DNA of 64,000 nucleotides from Alopecurus myosuroides. Taxonomy: Eukaryota; Streptophyta; Magnoliopsida; Poales; Poaceae. Both the position numbers and the translations under genes were made by a program. Shown here piece after piece: positions 42,430 through 55,100 of the stretch; position 1 is the stretch's first letter, and each line of letters starts with the position of its first letter. The DNA lies in contig CM054060.1 of NCBI GenBank assembly GCA_028641055.1, forward strand, positions 166,498,416 through 166,562,415. The letters run 5' to 3'. The notes beneath the pieces were generated by a model, which did no database searches, was not told the origin of the DNA, and saw only the letters and a program-made list of their open reading frames with translations.

Positions 42430-44292
42430 ATGGAGGGTGCTGACGAAGAACCCACACTGCCACCCGAGATGGGGAAAGTGCTGTCTCAGATGACACAAGT
42501 TATAAGGCAGATGCAGCAGAACCAAGACCTTTGGAATAATGGCAACGCCCGTGTGTCTATTCGGGAGTTCCTTGAGCTCAATCCGCGCACGTTTGATACC
42601 TCCTCCGAGCCATTGGATGCTGATGACTGGCTCCGTGAAATGAACCGTACTCTTATGGTAGCTCATGTGGCTGACGAGGACCGTGTTCCTTACGTGACCT
42701 ACCTTCTCCGTGGACAATCCATGTCCTGGTGGGAGAACTTCCAATAAATGAGAGGTCCTAGTGTGGCAATCACATGGGAGGATTTCAAGCAAGCCTTCGT
42801 GCGCCATCACATTCCCGATGGGCTCATGGAGAGAATGCGTGAGGAATTCTATTCTTTCACACAAGGCAATTTGGACGTTCTCGAATACCAAAGAGAGTTC
42901 AATCACCTGGCTTGCTACGCCGAAGATGAAGTCTCCACGAAAGCGAAAAAGATGGAAAAGTTCCACAGGGGTCTCAACCCGGAACTCAAGTATGCTCTCA
43001 CCAACGTCAAGGCCAAGAATTTTGAGGACCTCATCAACATCGCTCTAAATGAAGAGCATGGGCGCAACTTGGTTGAGGAATCTCGTAAGCACTCTCGTGA
43101 ATAGGCTAATCTCTCAAAAGCTATCATGCCTCCACAAAAACGAAGAGTTTGGGTTCCATATACCACTCCAACACCGCCCATCTGCTTGCCAAGCCCGGCA
43201 GGATTTCTTGCCCGCCCTCCCACCCCAGTGGTATCTTCAGGAGGTGCTCCATCTCAGCCAGGTCCAACAACTCCTCGTTCTGTTGTTACATGCTACAAGT
43301 GTGGACAGCCGGGCCACTATTCTGATAAGTGTCCGCAAAGGCACCTCTTTCCACCTCCACCTCGCCACAGGTCAACCCCGACAAGAATACGTGGTCCTCC
43401 GTTGGGTTGCTACAACAGCAACGAGCTTGGCGTGAGAACCGTCAAGGTGAACCATGTCAAGGCCCAGGGAGTAGAAGAATCTCCAGAGGTTGTAATGGGA
43501 ACACTTCTTGTGAACTCGTTTCATGCTAAAGTCTTGTTCGATTCTGGTGCTTCACACTCCTTCATCTCTCAAAACTTTGCAAACACCAGTAAAATCAACT
43601 TCGAACAGTTGTCTATCCCTCTCCTAGTGAAATCACCGGGATCTAGCTGGCAAAGCAATAAAGTTAGACAGAACATCGAGATCACAATTGGAAACCTTCC
43701 ATTCCAGGCATCTCTGATAGCTCTCCACTCTTCAGATATTGATGTCATTCTTGGGATGGATTGGCTGGTAGCCAACAAAGCAGTCATTGATTGTCCCGCT
43801 AAGTCTGTCAAAATCACACACCCTTCTGGCCAGATAGTCTACTTCCATGCTGAAAATCCAGTTGTTCAACTCTACACTCTCAATGCAAATCCTCTACCAT
43901 CTATTGAAACTGTTCCGGTGGTTTGTGACTTCCCCGATGTCTTTCCAGAAGAATTGCCAGGAATGCCTCCTGACAGAGCTGTTGAGTTCGTCATCGAACT
44001 TGAACCAGGCACTGCTCCAATCTCCAAGTATCCATACAAGATAGCTCCTCCTGAACTGAAATTGTTAAAGGAGAAAATCGATATGTACATGGAAAAAGGT
44101 TACATTCAACCTAGTTCCTCGGCTTGGGGATGCCCAACTCTCTTTGTGGCAAAGAAGGATCAAACAAAGAGACTCGTTGTTGACTATCGTCCTCTTAACG
44201 AGAAAACCATCAAGAACAAATATCCAATTCCTCGCATCGATGATCTCTTTGATCAACTTGCTGGAGCCTCTATATTCTCCAAGTTGGACTTG
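42430..44292 (+). pseudogene. Tekay-like gag, protease and start of RT
   Basis: Gag starts at the ATG at 42430 (MEGADEEPTLPPEMGKVLSQ). The capsid part holds DADDWLREMNRTL and then a TAA at 42745, continuing in frame ITWEDFKQAFVRHHIP and EFNHLACYAEDE. A second stop (TAG) is at 43102. A CCHC knuckle [14 protein letters not shown] (about 43291) and protease [12 protein letters not shown] (about 43534) with ILGMDWL follow. RT starts near 43930 ([40 protein letters not shown]) and ends at 44292 where the LARD-like element is inserted. All pieces share one frame. The two stops block translation. Confidence 0.9.
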
Positions 44293-47200
44293 TGTGGTGA
44301 CCCAGCACACCACTGCATGTGTAGTGCATAAGTCGGTGACATGATACTCACAGAAGGACTTATCCGTGAATATTACATCTCTCAGAGTGGTACAACAGAA
44401 ACACAGCAGGGCCAAGCAAAGCTATAGGATACAAACTTCATTACAAAATCTTGAGAATCTCTTTGACGAACCAAGAAGATCTCATGCAAATGAAACATCA
44501 GAAGAAGCAATTCGAAGCTCCAAGCCGGAGAAGAACTCTAGCTCAGAACTAATCCACTACGGCTGATGTCAGCCCTAAAATATGGCTTGTAAATGCTAAG
44601 TCCAAGAATGGACTCTACCTACACCTAGATAGCTTCTCCTCCATCAGCGTTGTTGATGATGATGCTTTACTGGGTAAGTAGTATAATACCTCACCTAGCT
44701 TCCTTAGACAGCGATGGCTTCTCGATGACAACTTCCATAGGCTTCAACTCTAAGCAGGGGTCAAACGGGATAGAATGAGTAACGAGCGTTACTCAGCAAG
44801 TTCATGATATATAGTGGGTGGTTGATGCACTAACTACAGCTTTAGACTCGAAAGAGTCATAAAGTAATGCAAGGTTTTGTAAAACTTTCTTCAAGAGGTT
44901 GCTTTTAATTCTGAAAACTATGCCCGCCAGATCTTCACAGGATTAGAACTTTCATGGAGTTTCCTTTCCTGCGGCGTTCGCAGCTCCTTCCCGGAACAAG
45001 GGGTAACATGTCACATCCTTTTACACTCTGCAGAGGTGCGTTACTTTACCCATGGACGACCAAGACCATGTTGCACAACCAGGCTCGAGATCCTGTCCAC
45101 TCCCACTCAGGTGTGGGGCCCGGTAGTTGGTCCAAGCCAAACCGTGCTTCTCCGCACAACGCATGCCCATCCATTTCTGCCAGCAGGTTGAACGCCTGAT
45201 TCCACCCCTCACGATGGAGATCTACGCGCCCCTGGCAGACACTCATAGACCCCAGAGCCCGTGGGACGTAAGGGCTCCCACCCATGTGCATGTAGTCCCG
45301 CAAGACCTACAGCGTACGTCTCTGGCAGTCCGTTGACATGCGAACGAGAAAAGTATCACGGCTGACTTACTTCCCCCACAAAAGATCCATGGTCAACGCG
45401 AATTTACGGCGCAAGAATCCTGACGGCAGTTGTTGTTAATTCCTAGGTAATACGTTCCCATGCAGATGAAACCTTCCTTTGACCTATTCATCTTACCATG
45501 GTTCCATCCGCCCACCAAACAGAACACTACCACTCGGGTAGTCATTCAAGTAGTCATATTATTATAAAAATAGGATCATGCATTCTTTTGAGAGTAGGTG
45601 ATAATACAATAGGGTTTTTGCAAGTAGTTTGTTATGAAGTACTGCAAAGGATATGAGCAAGTGATGAACTTGCCTGAGATTGAAATAATGACAATAATAA
45701 TCCAGGTCTTTAGGGTTCGAGGGTCGCGTAGAGAAATCCAAACATCTGAAAGATAGCAAAGTAGTCCCGGTAAGGACTACAGAAAACACTGGCAAGATGA
45801 TACATGCATAGTAATGAGATGCATCGTGAATTACCCTGGAAAATACCCCAGCTTACATGTGTAAGCCATGTTTAATTCGATAACTTATACACACGGGTTT
45901 TTAGGTGAATTGTTTCATTACTTGTGGTGATGTGGTTATTACTTTGTCTTTAGATTTATATGTGTTTCACTTTTATTTAACAAACACTTGTTATTATGTT
46001 TGAGTAGAAGTGTTTATAACTTGGTGAGGTAACGAGACCATTACACATGGAAAACAATTATTGAAAAGGTAACAAACATGTTTAGTTTTATTTTCCAAAA
46101 GTGTAGAGCTGATGACAAGGAGTTAAATTGAAAATGGTGAACTAGTATAACTAACTCTATCATCATAATATTTTTCTAATGATTTGTGATGGTAGGTTTT
46201 AGTAGGTGTGAAAACCTGAGAATGTTATTAGTAAAGAAAATAATAGTGTGGTAGTTATTTCTGTTATAATAGAATATTATCGAATTCCATTATACCCACA
46301 GAAACAAGTTTATAAGTTAAACTAAATGTTTTATCTTTGACATATTTGAATTGGAAATTCTTTTCTCTTTAATTTGATATAACATTTTATTTTTCTGAAA
46401 ATATTTGAATAAATTATTAATTTCTCAATTTTAAATTAATTAAATGACTAAGCAAACTATTGCACACATGAAACTTGATCAAATGAACTTACAAACATCA
46501 TAGATGAGTTGTATAAGCCATTTTGAGCATTTTGGTATATAACTTGTATTTTTCTGATTTTATGAATTATTTATTATTTTTCTTTATTTTAAATGATTTA
46601 ATTTAATTAAAGAAAATATTTAATTTTGAACTTATCAAATTCATTTGAAAATTTCATAATCAAATAGATTTTATTTTTCTGATTAATATGATATATTATT
46701 TATATTTTTCGGATTTATAGAATTAAAGTTATTGAATTATCAAGTTTTATTTATTTTCTGCCAGAATTCAAATTGACAGGTGGGTCCCAGCTGTCATAAC
46801 CAGTTTTAATTCTAAAATAAATAAAAGAGGAATTATATGACGTCATGATGACATCGTGGTTGCGTCATCCACAGAGGGGGTTCCCTCTGTGATCTACCAA
46901 TCTATCGATATAGCTCGAATTGGCATGATACGATTCCTCCTAGAGCTAGACGGTACCCTGGTGAGTGCAGGGATGGTGTCGGAGTGACCAAATGGTCACC
47001 GGTTCGCCAGCGACGAGCGGTGGCGCGACGGGACGGCACGGATAACGGCGGCCCGACGATTAAGAATGCTAGAATCTTAATGGAAAGCACCACGAGGCGC
47101 ACAAGCTCACCCTGAGCATGAAGAAAGGGTCGAGGTGGCCGGAGAAGACTCGACGGCGACTGGAGCTTGCAAAAATGGCGGCGCGGCCGTCGGAGAGGAT

Positions 47201-50200
47201 GGCGATTCGGCGAGCTCCGACCTTCCCAGCTAACGGGAATTGGTGGAGAGGTAGAGGAGATCCTCGCGCACCTGATGGCGGCTTCAGCTCGTCCCGGGTT
47301 GGACGGAATCGACGGCGACGACGGGGTCCGTACGGGTTGGGTTAGGGTTTCCGGTCGGGTGCAGTACAGAGAGGAAGAGAGAGCAGCGAGGAGAAGTGAG
47401 AGTGAGAGGGAGAGATGCGGACGCCTCTCCACGTTTTATACCCGCGGAACGGCGGCGAGGGTGAGGTGGCAACGATGGCGTGGACGTCCCTATCTTCTCC
47501 TCTGCCTTCTGGCAGGAGGAAGAAGAAAGGTTCAGAAAAGAAATGCCATCTTTTGATACCCCCCTGAAAGTTTCGGAAATCACGTTTAAGTCCTTCTATT
47601 TATGTAAACTGAGATAAAACCTATGTTTTCAGGGCCTATCCGTGAACAGAAAAATTAATAAAAAATATATCTGAATTCCTTATCAAATTCTACATCTCAC
47701 TATATTTTGTTTTGGTGAATGTGAAGAATATTTATATTTTTTATTTAGGGTGCTAGATTAAGTATTTTTGTGGTTTTCTCTCCTTTTAATGTATTTAATG
47801 GACTTAAAATTATGCCAAAGCATATTTAATAAAAGTACACACTCCCATCTTGTGGATACCAAAGTGGTGTATCATAGTTGGACACTTTTAATAATAATCC
47901 CTTATGGAAAATGGTTTGATAACACTAGTGAGTAGTGTTTTTTATATATAGTGATGAAATGCACCCAATTAGGATATTTTGTTCCATGACATACCCAATG
48001 CTTTTGAGTAAGAAATAGATTTGTTTTATTTTATGGACCTTGTTATTTTCCTATTTGAAACTCTGAGCAAGATTGGTTGACATTTTACTGAGGTATGTGT
48101 ATTCTATGTTTGCTGTTTTCAGTACTTGATAAAATGGAAAAAATGTGTGGTTGTGGAATATTATTTACTTGTTTTCCACATAGGTTTCAATTGTGGATAT
48201 TGTCTAAGGTTGTTCTAAAACATGTAATAATTTACATGGTTATATGTAGATGAGTTTTTGTTATCCTATGTTAGTCTTACATGTGAAAAGGATTTGGAAA
48301 ACAAGGTTTTAAGCTTGTTTTCATCTACCTCCACATATCAAGGCATGTGGATGCAATGGCTTGTTATTATCCCATACTTAATATTTGTTTCCATTAAAGA
48401 TATTATTATTAGTTCCTCATCTCTGATGAGCTTGACAGAGGTTATTGATTCTCTATTATATCCTAATGATTTTCTGGATAAATTCTTATGCTCCCTTACT
48501 TAGGCAGTGTTGCTTCCTGTGCTCTTCTGTTGCTTGATGTTCTTCTCTCTAGTTGATACTAGCTCTCTGTTTTCACCTTGTGTCAATTTCAAGTAATATC
48601 ATCTCTTGGATTCAATCTTCAACTATCTCACCCTTGTGGTGAGAACAAACAGTTATTCCAAGCAAAGATTTTACTTAGATGCTTATATAATGGTTCCTTG
48701 TTCCTTGGTGTTATTCTTTCTATTGGTTGATGATAAATTGAGTGTAGGTGTAGTTTATGACATCAGTTAGCCTTAAGCATATAAGAAGAATCTGTTGACA
48801 AGTTTGCAAGGCTTGTCCCCAAATTACTTTTCATATACAAGAGACTGAGATGTACTAGGTTATTCAACATTATGTTTGTTTGTGTATGACACTCAATTGT
48901 TTGAGTATACAAAAGTGATCTGTTAACAAGGTGTACAGGCTTGTTACCAAACTTCTTCTATATAACAATAACATTGGAGTATCACACAATTTCAAGAGGG
49001 TTAATATGATCAGATCAAGTTATAAGAGTTTCCAAGTACTCTTATAATAGCTTAGAGTAGCACTTCTAGCACACTCTAAATAATCTTCTTGAAGTGTGGT
49101 AGTTCCTCCTTTCTTGTGAGTTGCTTCTCTTGCAGAATGATTTAGAGAAGATTGAGAACAAGATGGAATGGTCTAGACAACATAACAAGATCTAGATTAA
49201 GAGTTACTTCATGATTTTATTATCCTTCCATAAACTTCTTATTTTATTTCCCATAAGATATGTTCTTATATCATACAAGATTGGTTTACTTAGTTTTCAA
49301 TTTACTTCCTCTACTAGAGGTTATATCTTGTTGTTATTCATTACTTGCATCCAGAGATACTTCAGTTGTGGAATTGTTAGGCTTGAGTAGAGGTGTCAAA
49401 TGCTTATGGATTGATGACTTAATGGTAAGTGGATCAAGTAGTTCATTGAGGTGTTAAGATTTCATATGCTCACTTGTATGAAATGATTGAAACAATGAGC
49501 ATGTGAAAGTGATTGAGCTTAATGTCTTTGATCTTGGTTGTTAATTGGTTACTCAGGGTGCTATGTTGTAATTTTATATTATTCATTTGTGTTCATGATA
49601 CAGACATAGAGGTTTGGAAAGATCATATGTGATGATCAAGGTTTAGAAGTAGTTTAAGAAGATTTATTACTTCTTTTAGATACTTCTTTTATGGTTGAGG
49701 AGATATGTACATATTCGATGAATATATAATTAATGATAATTAAGTTACTTCCCACTTGTGGGACTTGGGTTAACACTTGTTTGTATCACTTGTGTTCTGT
49801 TGAACCTTTGTTATTTACTTGTGAAGGTTCACTTAGTAGTTACTTAATAATTTGGACATATGTGGGGTGAATGGTTGATAACTTAAGGGTTATTGTTGGA
49901 GAGGACATAACACCTCTATTGATGAGATGGTTCAATTGTGTATTACTCATTGGTGGAAGTATGTTCATCAGATGTTTGATTTGGATACTCACCCCTCTTT
50001 GAGTTCTAGGTACCTAGTGAATTATCCCAAGTCACTTAAAGACTTGTGGTTTAGTTTGTTGAGAGTTTGTGTTGGTCACAACCAATTATGGTTTGTGTAA
50101 TCAGATGATTTGGTTTGTAAAGATACTATGTTATAAAGATCATCCCAAATGCACTCTTGACTAGATGAACTAGACCTATTTCATCATGTCAAGTGAAACT

Positions 50201-50321
50201 TTGGTCACTTTGATTTGTTTAAACTTTCGCGCCAAAATTTCCCGTACTTTTAGATGCATGCTTTGCAAATGCACATATTAAATTTAGATCCTTATAACCT
50301 CCCAAACACTGGGATGTTACA
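44293..50321 (-). repeat. 3' LTR of the LARD-like element
   Basis: It is 6029 bp, nearly identical to 52164-58195. It has a GC-rich island (about 46890-47560) containing the probable promoter and leader, set in AT-rich DNA. Open frames in the island are short, low in recognisable content and duplicated in both LTRs. Confidence 0.95.
47434..47440 (-). promoter_or_regulatory. Probable TATA box of the LARD LTR promoter (3' LTR copy)
   Basis: It reads tataaaa on the minus strand, just upstream of a GC-rich leader. The identical copy in the 5' LTR, at 55308-55314, would drive transcription of the element. Confidence 0.55.
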
Positions 50322-50336
50322 GTATCTCCCCCTTAA
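50322..50336 (-). other. Polypurine tract of the LARD-like element
   Basis: On the minus strand it reads gttaagggggagatac, directly before the 3' LTR start TGTAACATCCC. Confidence 0.8.
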
Positions 50337-52149
50337 CAAGAACTTCGTCCCGAAGTTCAACCTCTCTCACGTAAAGATAGGTAGAGAGAACTTCTGTAGA
50401 CCGTTGAATATTCACATCTGTTTTCTTGTGTTGTCCTTGGCATGTGTAGCCTCTTGTCTTGATTGTTCACCTTCCACTTTCTTGCGTAATGATCTAATAT
50501 CTAGCATGTTGCTATAACAACTCTGTTTTGTTACTAGGCCTTCCTAATAGTCTTACGAAGAACACGTGGTATTTCCACCATATAGTGGATACCAAGTTTC
50601 ATTCTCCGATGAATAGGTATGATTTCCTATCTCTCATAACTTTCCGAAGAACAATTGGTACATCCACCAGGTGATGAATAACCAATATTATTCTTCCGAT
50701 ATCCTGGATATTGTCTATGGTCTGGACTCCATTTGGTTCAGTCTAATGGTCTCAAGACAAATATTTTTCAAAGAATCTTGTACACAGTAGTGTACACTGA
50801 CTTAGACTCTTCTAATTAGTAAAAATATCTTCGAGTTTCCTCGAGTTTTAACTCTTTCCTATAGGTGACTATAACCTATTCCACGAGTTACTTCCTATGG
50901 TCTTTCTACATATTTGAGTTTTGACTTCTATGGGACAACTCTATAAGTTTATTTATCAAACTTCTACATGTTTCCTTTTAAGATATAACTACTCATGTTA
51001 TTTTCTTGGCATCACTTGTGGTATATCTCCATGTGTTGATGAAGTATGACACCAACTCCAAGCAAAGTATGGAATAGGGTCCATTCCCATCGGTGCTTTA
51101 TTGATTTCTGCCTTCTTGACTTTCTAGTCTTCTAGAGCTTTGGTGGTTGTTTCAATCAGCTGAGATTTCAGACCGCTCTCATACTAATTATATACCCTCT
51201 AGACCAGTAGCATCAAGATAGAACTCAATGTTTGCACATGCATATGCACATCGGGTTCCAACTTCATGCACAGATCTAGTCAATCAAAGATCCAAATAAG
51301 ATCCAATAAATCCCAAATGCAGTTATCACTCATGCATCAAAAGCCCGTGAAATAACAGTACTTAGGGTAAAACATCTCAAGTACCAAGGCTCTTAAATGT
51401 TGTACACTACAATTAGGTATATATTACCTTGTTATCCTAGTCTACACAACCACTGTTTGCCCAGGTAATTACTCCAGTTGCATGCCTTATTGCAATGGAA
51501 TAAACCAAGACAAAATGTTCCTACAATAGTTGTTGTCTAACTTGGTTCCATATAGGACTAAGTACCATGTTAATTGAATTAACTCATCTTGGTTATGACC
51601 AGCTTCTCATGGCATCTGTTGATCCTTCATGGTGTTGATCACATCGTAGGAGTAGTAATGTAGCTTCCATCAGTATTTATGCCTTCTCCTAATTCTACAC
51701 TATACTATACTAATTCACCTCTGGACTTGACAACTAGGAATATGGTATTTACCCCATAGTCACCATAGTTTAATAAATCTTCATGATTCTCAAATATTCC
51801 TTCTGAATGACTCCTATACTTAATCTATACCATGTTCTACTCCATCCTATTCATTCATAGAATGGGGTAATCATCACTTTGACTTAAACATCTCTGACTA
51901 TGTCAGAACACTCTTTTTCCCAATAACACTGATACACACTAGACTTCTAACTATTCATACCTAGGTATAAAGATAATAGATAAGTATATTTACTCAAGTT
52001 GAGTAAGAACATTCTATACAAGTATGATCTTATCATTCTCAAGTAAATGATTGTCATAGTTGTAGGAAATATGGTTTAGATAAGATGGCTTCCTATAGTC
52101 TTTACCATCCTACAGATCTCCTAAAAGGTTTTAAACCTAAGGTCGCTTC
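50337..52149 (-). other. Non-coding core of the LARD-like element
   Basis: There are about 1.8 kb without a domain-bearing open frame on either strand. Two imperfect copies of a roughly 65-base unit (cgaagaacac/aattggta...ccacca...tattctccgat-like) lie at about 50550-50612 and 50640-50700. Packaging signals are expected here but were not identified. Confidence 0.7.
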
Positions 52150-52161
52150 GCTCTGATACCA
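52150..52161 (-). other. Primer binding site of the LARD-like element
   Basis: On the minus strand tggtatcagagc follows the 5' LTR after a two-base spacer. It matches the complement of initiator tRNA-Met over all twelve bases. Confidence 0.9.
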
Positions 52162-52163
52162 CC

Positions 52164-55100
52164 TGTGGTGACCCAGCACACCACTGCATGTGTAGTGCGC
52201 AAGTCGGTGACATGATACTCACAGAAGGACTTATCCGTGAATATTACATCTCTCAGAGTGGTACAACAGAAACACAGCAGGGCCAAGCAAAGCTATAGGA
52301 TACAAACTTCATTACAAAATCTTGAGAATCTCTTTGACGAACCAAGAAGATCTCATGCAAATGAAACATCAGAAGAAGCAATTCGAAGCTCCAAGCCGGA
52401 GAAGAACTCTAGCTCAGAACTAATCCACTACAGCTGATGTCAGCCCTAAAATATGGCTTGTAAATGCTAAGTCCAAGAATGGACTCTACCTACACCTAGA
52501 TAGCTTCTCCTCCATCAGCGTTGTTGATGATGATGCTTTACTGGGTAAGTAGTATAAGACCTCACCTAGCTTCCTTAGACAGCGATGGCTTCTCGATGAC
52601 AACTTCCATAGGCTTCAACTCTAAGCAGGGGTCAAACGGGATAGAATGAGTAACGAGCGTTACTCAGCAAGTTCATGATATATAGTGGGTGGTTGATGCA
52701 CTAACTACAGCTTTAGACTCGAAAGAGTCATAAAGTAATGCAAGGTTTTGTAAAACTTTCTTCAAGAGGTTGCTCTTAATTCTGAAAACTATGCCCGCCA
52801 GATCTTCACAGGATTAGAACTTTCATGGAGATGCCTTTCCTGCGGCGTTCGCAGCTCCTTCCCGGAACAAGGGGTAACATGTCACATCCTTTTACACTCT
52901 GCAGAGGTGCGTTACTTTACCCATGGACGACCAAGACCATGTTGCACAACCAGGCTCGAGATCCTGTCCACTCCCACTCAGGTGTGGGGCCCGGTAGTTG
53001 GTCCAAGCCAAACCGTGCTTCTCCGCACAACGCATGCCCACCCATTTCTGCCAGCAGGTTGAACGCCTGATTCCACCCCTCACGATGGAGATCTACGCGC
53101 CCCTGGCAGACACTCATAGACCCCAGAGCCCGTGGGACGTAAGGGCTCCCACCCATGTGCATGTAGTCCCGCAAGACCTACAGCGTACGTCTCTGGCAGT
53201 CCGTTGACATGCGAACGAGAAAAGTATCACGACTGACTTACTTCCCCCACAAAAGATCCATGGTCAACGCGAATTTACGGCGCAAGAATCCTGACGGCAG
53301 TTGTTGTTAATTCCTAGGTAATACGTTCCCATGCAGATGAAACCTTCCTTTGACCTATTCATCTTACCATGGTTCCATCCGCCCACCAAACAGAACACTA
53401 CCACTCGGGTAGTCATTCAAGTAGTCATATTATTATAAAAATAGGATCATGCATTCTTTTGAGAGTAGGTGATAATACAATAGGGTTTTTGCAAGTAGTT
53501 TGTTATGAAGTACTGCAAAGGATATGAGCAAGTGATGAACTTGCCTGAGATTGAAATAATGACAATAATAATCCAGGTCTTTAGGGTTCGAGGGTCGCGT
53601 AGAGAAATCCAAACATCTGAAAGATAGCAAAGTAGTCCCGGTAAGGACTACAGAAAACACTGGCAAGATGATACATGCATAGTAATGAGATGCATCGTGA
53701 ATTACCCTGGAAAATACCCCAGCTTACATGTGTAAGCCATGTTTAATTCGATAACTTATACACACGGGTTTTTAGGTGAATTGTTTCATTACTTGTGGTG
53801 ATGTGGTTATTACTTTGTCTTTAGATTTATATGTGTTTCACTTTTATTTAACAAACACTTGTTATTATGTTTGAGTAGAAGTGTTTATAACTTGGTGAGG
53901 TAACGAGACCATTACACATGGAAAACAATTATTGAAAAGGTAACAAACATGTTTAGTTTTATTTTCCAAAAGTGTAGAGCTGATGACAAGGAGTTAAATT
54001 GAAAATGGTGAACTAGTATAACTAACTCTATCATCACAATATTTTTCTAATGATTTGTGATGGTAGGTTTTAGTAGGTGTGAAAACCTGAGAATATTATT
54101 AGTAAAGAAAATAATAGTGTGGTAGTTATTTCTGTTATAATAGAATATTATCGAATTCCATTATACCCACAGAAACAAGTTTATAAGTTAAACTAAATGT
54201 TTTATCTTTGACATATTTGAATTGGAAATTCTTTTCTCTTTAATTTGATATAACATTTTATTTTTCTGAAAATATTTGAATAAATTATTAATTTCTCAAT
54301 TTTAAATTAATTAAATGACTAAGCAAACTATTGCACACATGAAACTTGATCAAATGAACTTACAAACATCATAGATGAGTTGTATAAGCCATTTTGAGCA
54401 TTTTGGTATATAACTTGTATTTTTCTGATTTTATGAATTATTTATTATTTTTCTTTATTTTAAATGATTTAATTTAATTAAAGAAAATATTTAATTTTGA
54501 ACTTATCAAATTCATTTGAAAATTTCATAATCAAATAGATTTTATTTTTCTGATTAATATGATATATTATTTATATTTTTCGGATTTATAGAATTAAAGT
54601 TATTGAATTATCAAGTTTTATTTATTTTCTGCCAGAATTCAAATTGACAGGTGGGTCCCAGCTGTCATAACCAGTTTTAATTCTAAAATAAATAAAAGAG
54701 GAATTATATGACGTCATGATGACATCGTGGTTGCGTCATCCACAGAGGGGATTCCCTCTGTGATCTACCAATCTATCGATATAGCTCGAATTGGCATGAT
54801 ACGATTCCTCCTAGAGCTAGACGGTACCCCGGTGAGTGCAGGGATGGTGTCGGAGTGACCAAATGGTCACCGGTTCGCCGGCGACGAGCGGTGGCGCGAC
54901 GGCACGGCACGGATAACGGCGGCCCGACGATTAAGAATGCTAGAATCTTAATGGAAAGCACCACGAGGCGCACAAGCTCACCCTGAGCATGAAGAAAGGG
55001 TCGAGGTGGCCGGAGAAGACTCGACGGCGACTGGAGCTTGCAAAAATGGCGGCGCGGCCGTCGGAGAGGATGGCTTCGATTCGGCGAGCTCCGACCTTCC

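Noticed and set aside
46902..47432. 177-codon frame on the minus strand in the LARD LTR (also 54773-55306)
   Set aside because: It is duplicated in both LTRs, Ser/Arg/Pro-rich without a domain, and sits where the LTR leader is expected. A 3-base indel distinguishes the copies, but this is not evidence of a gene.
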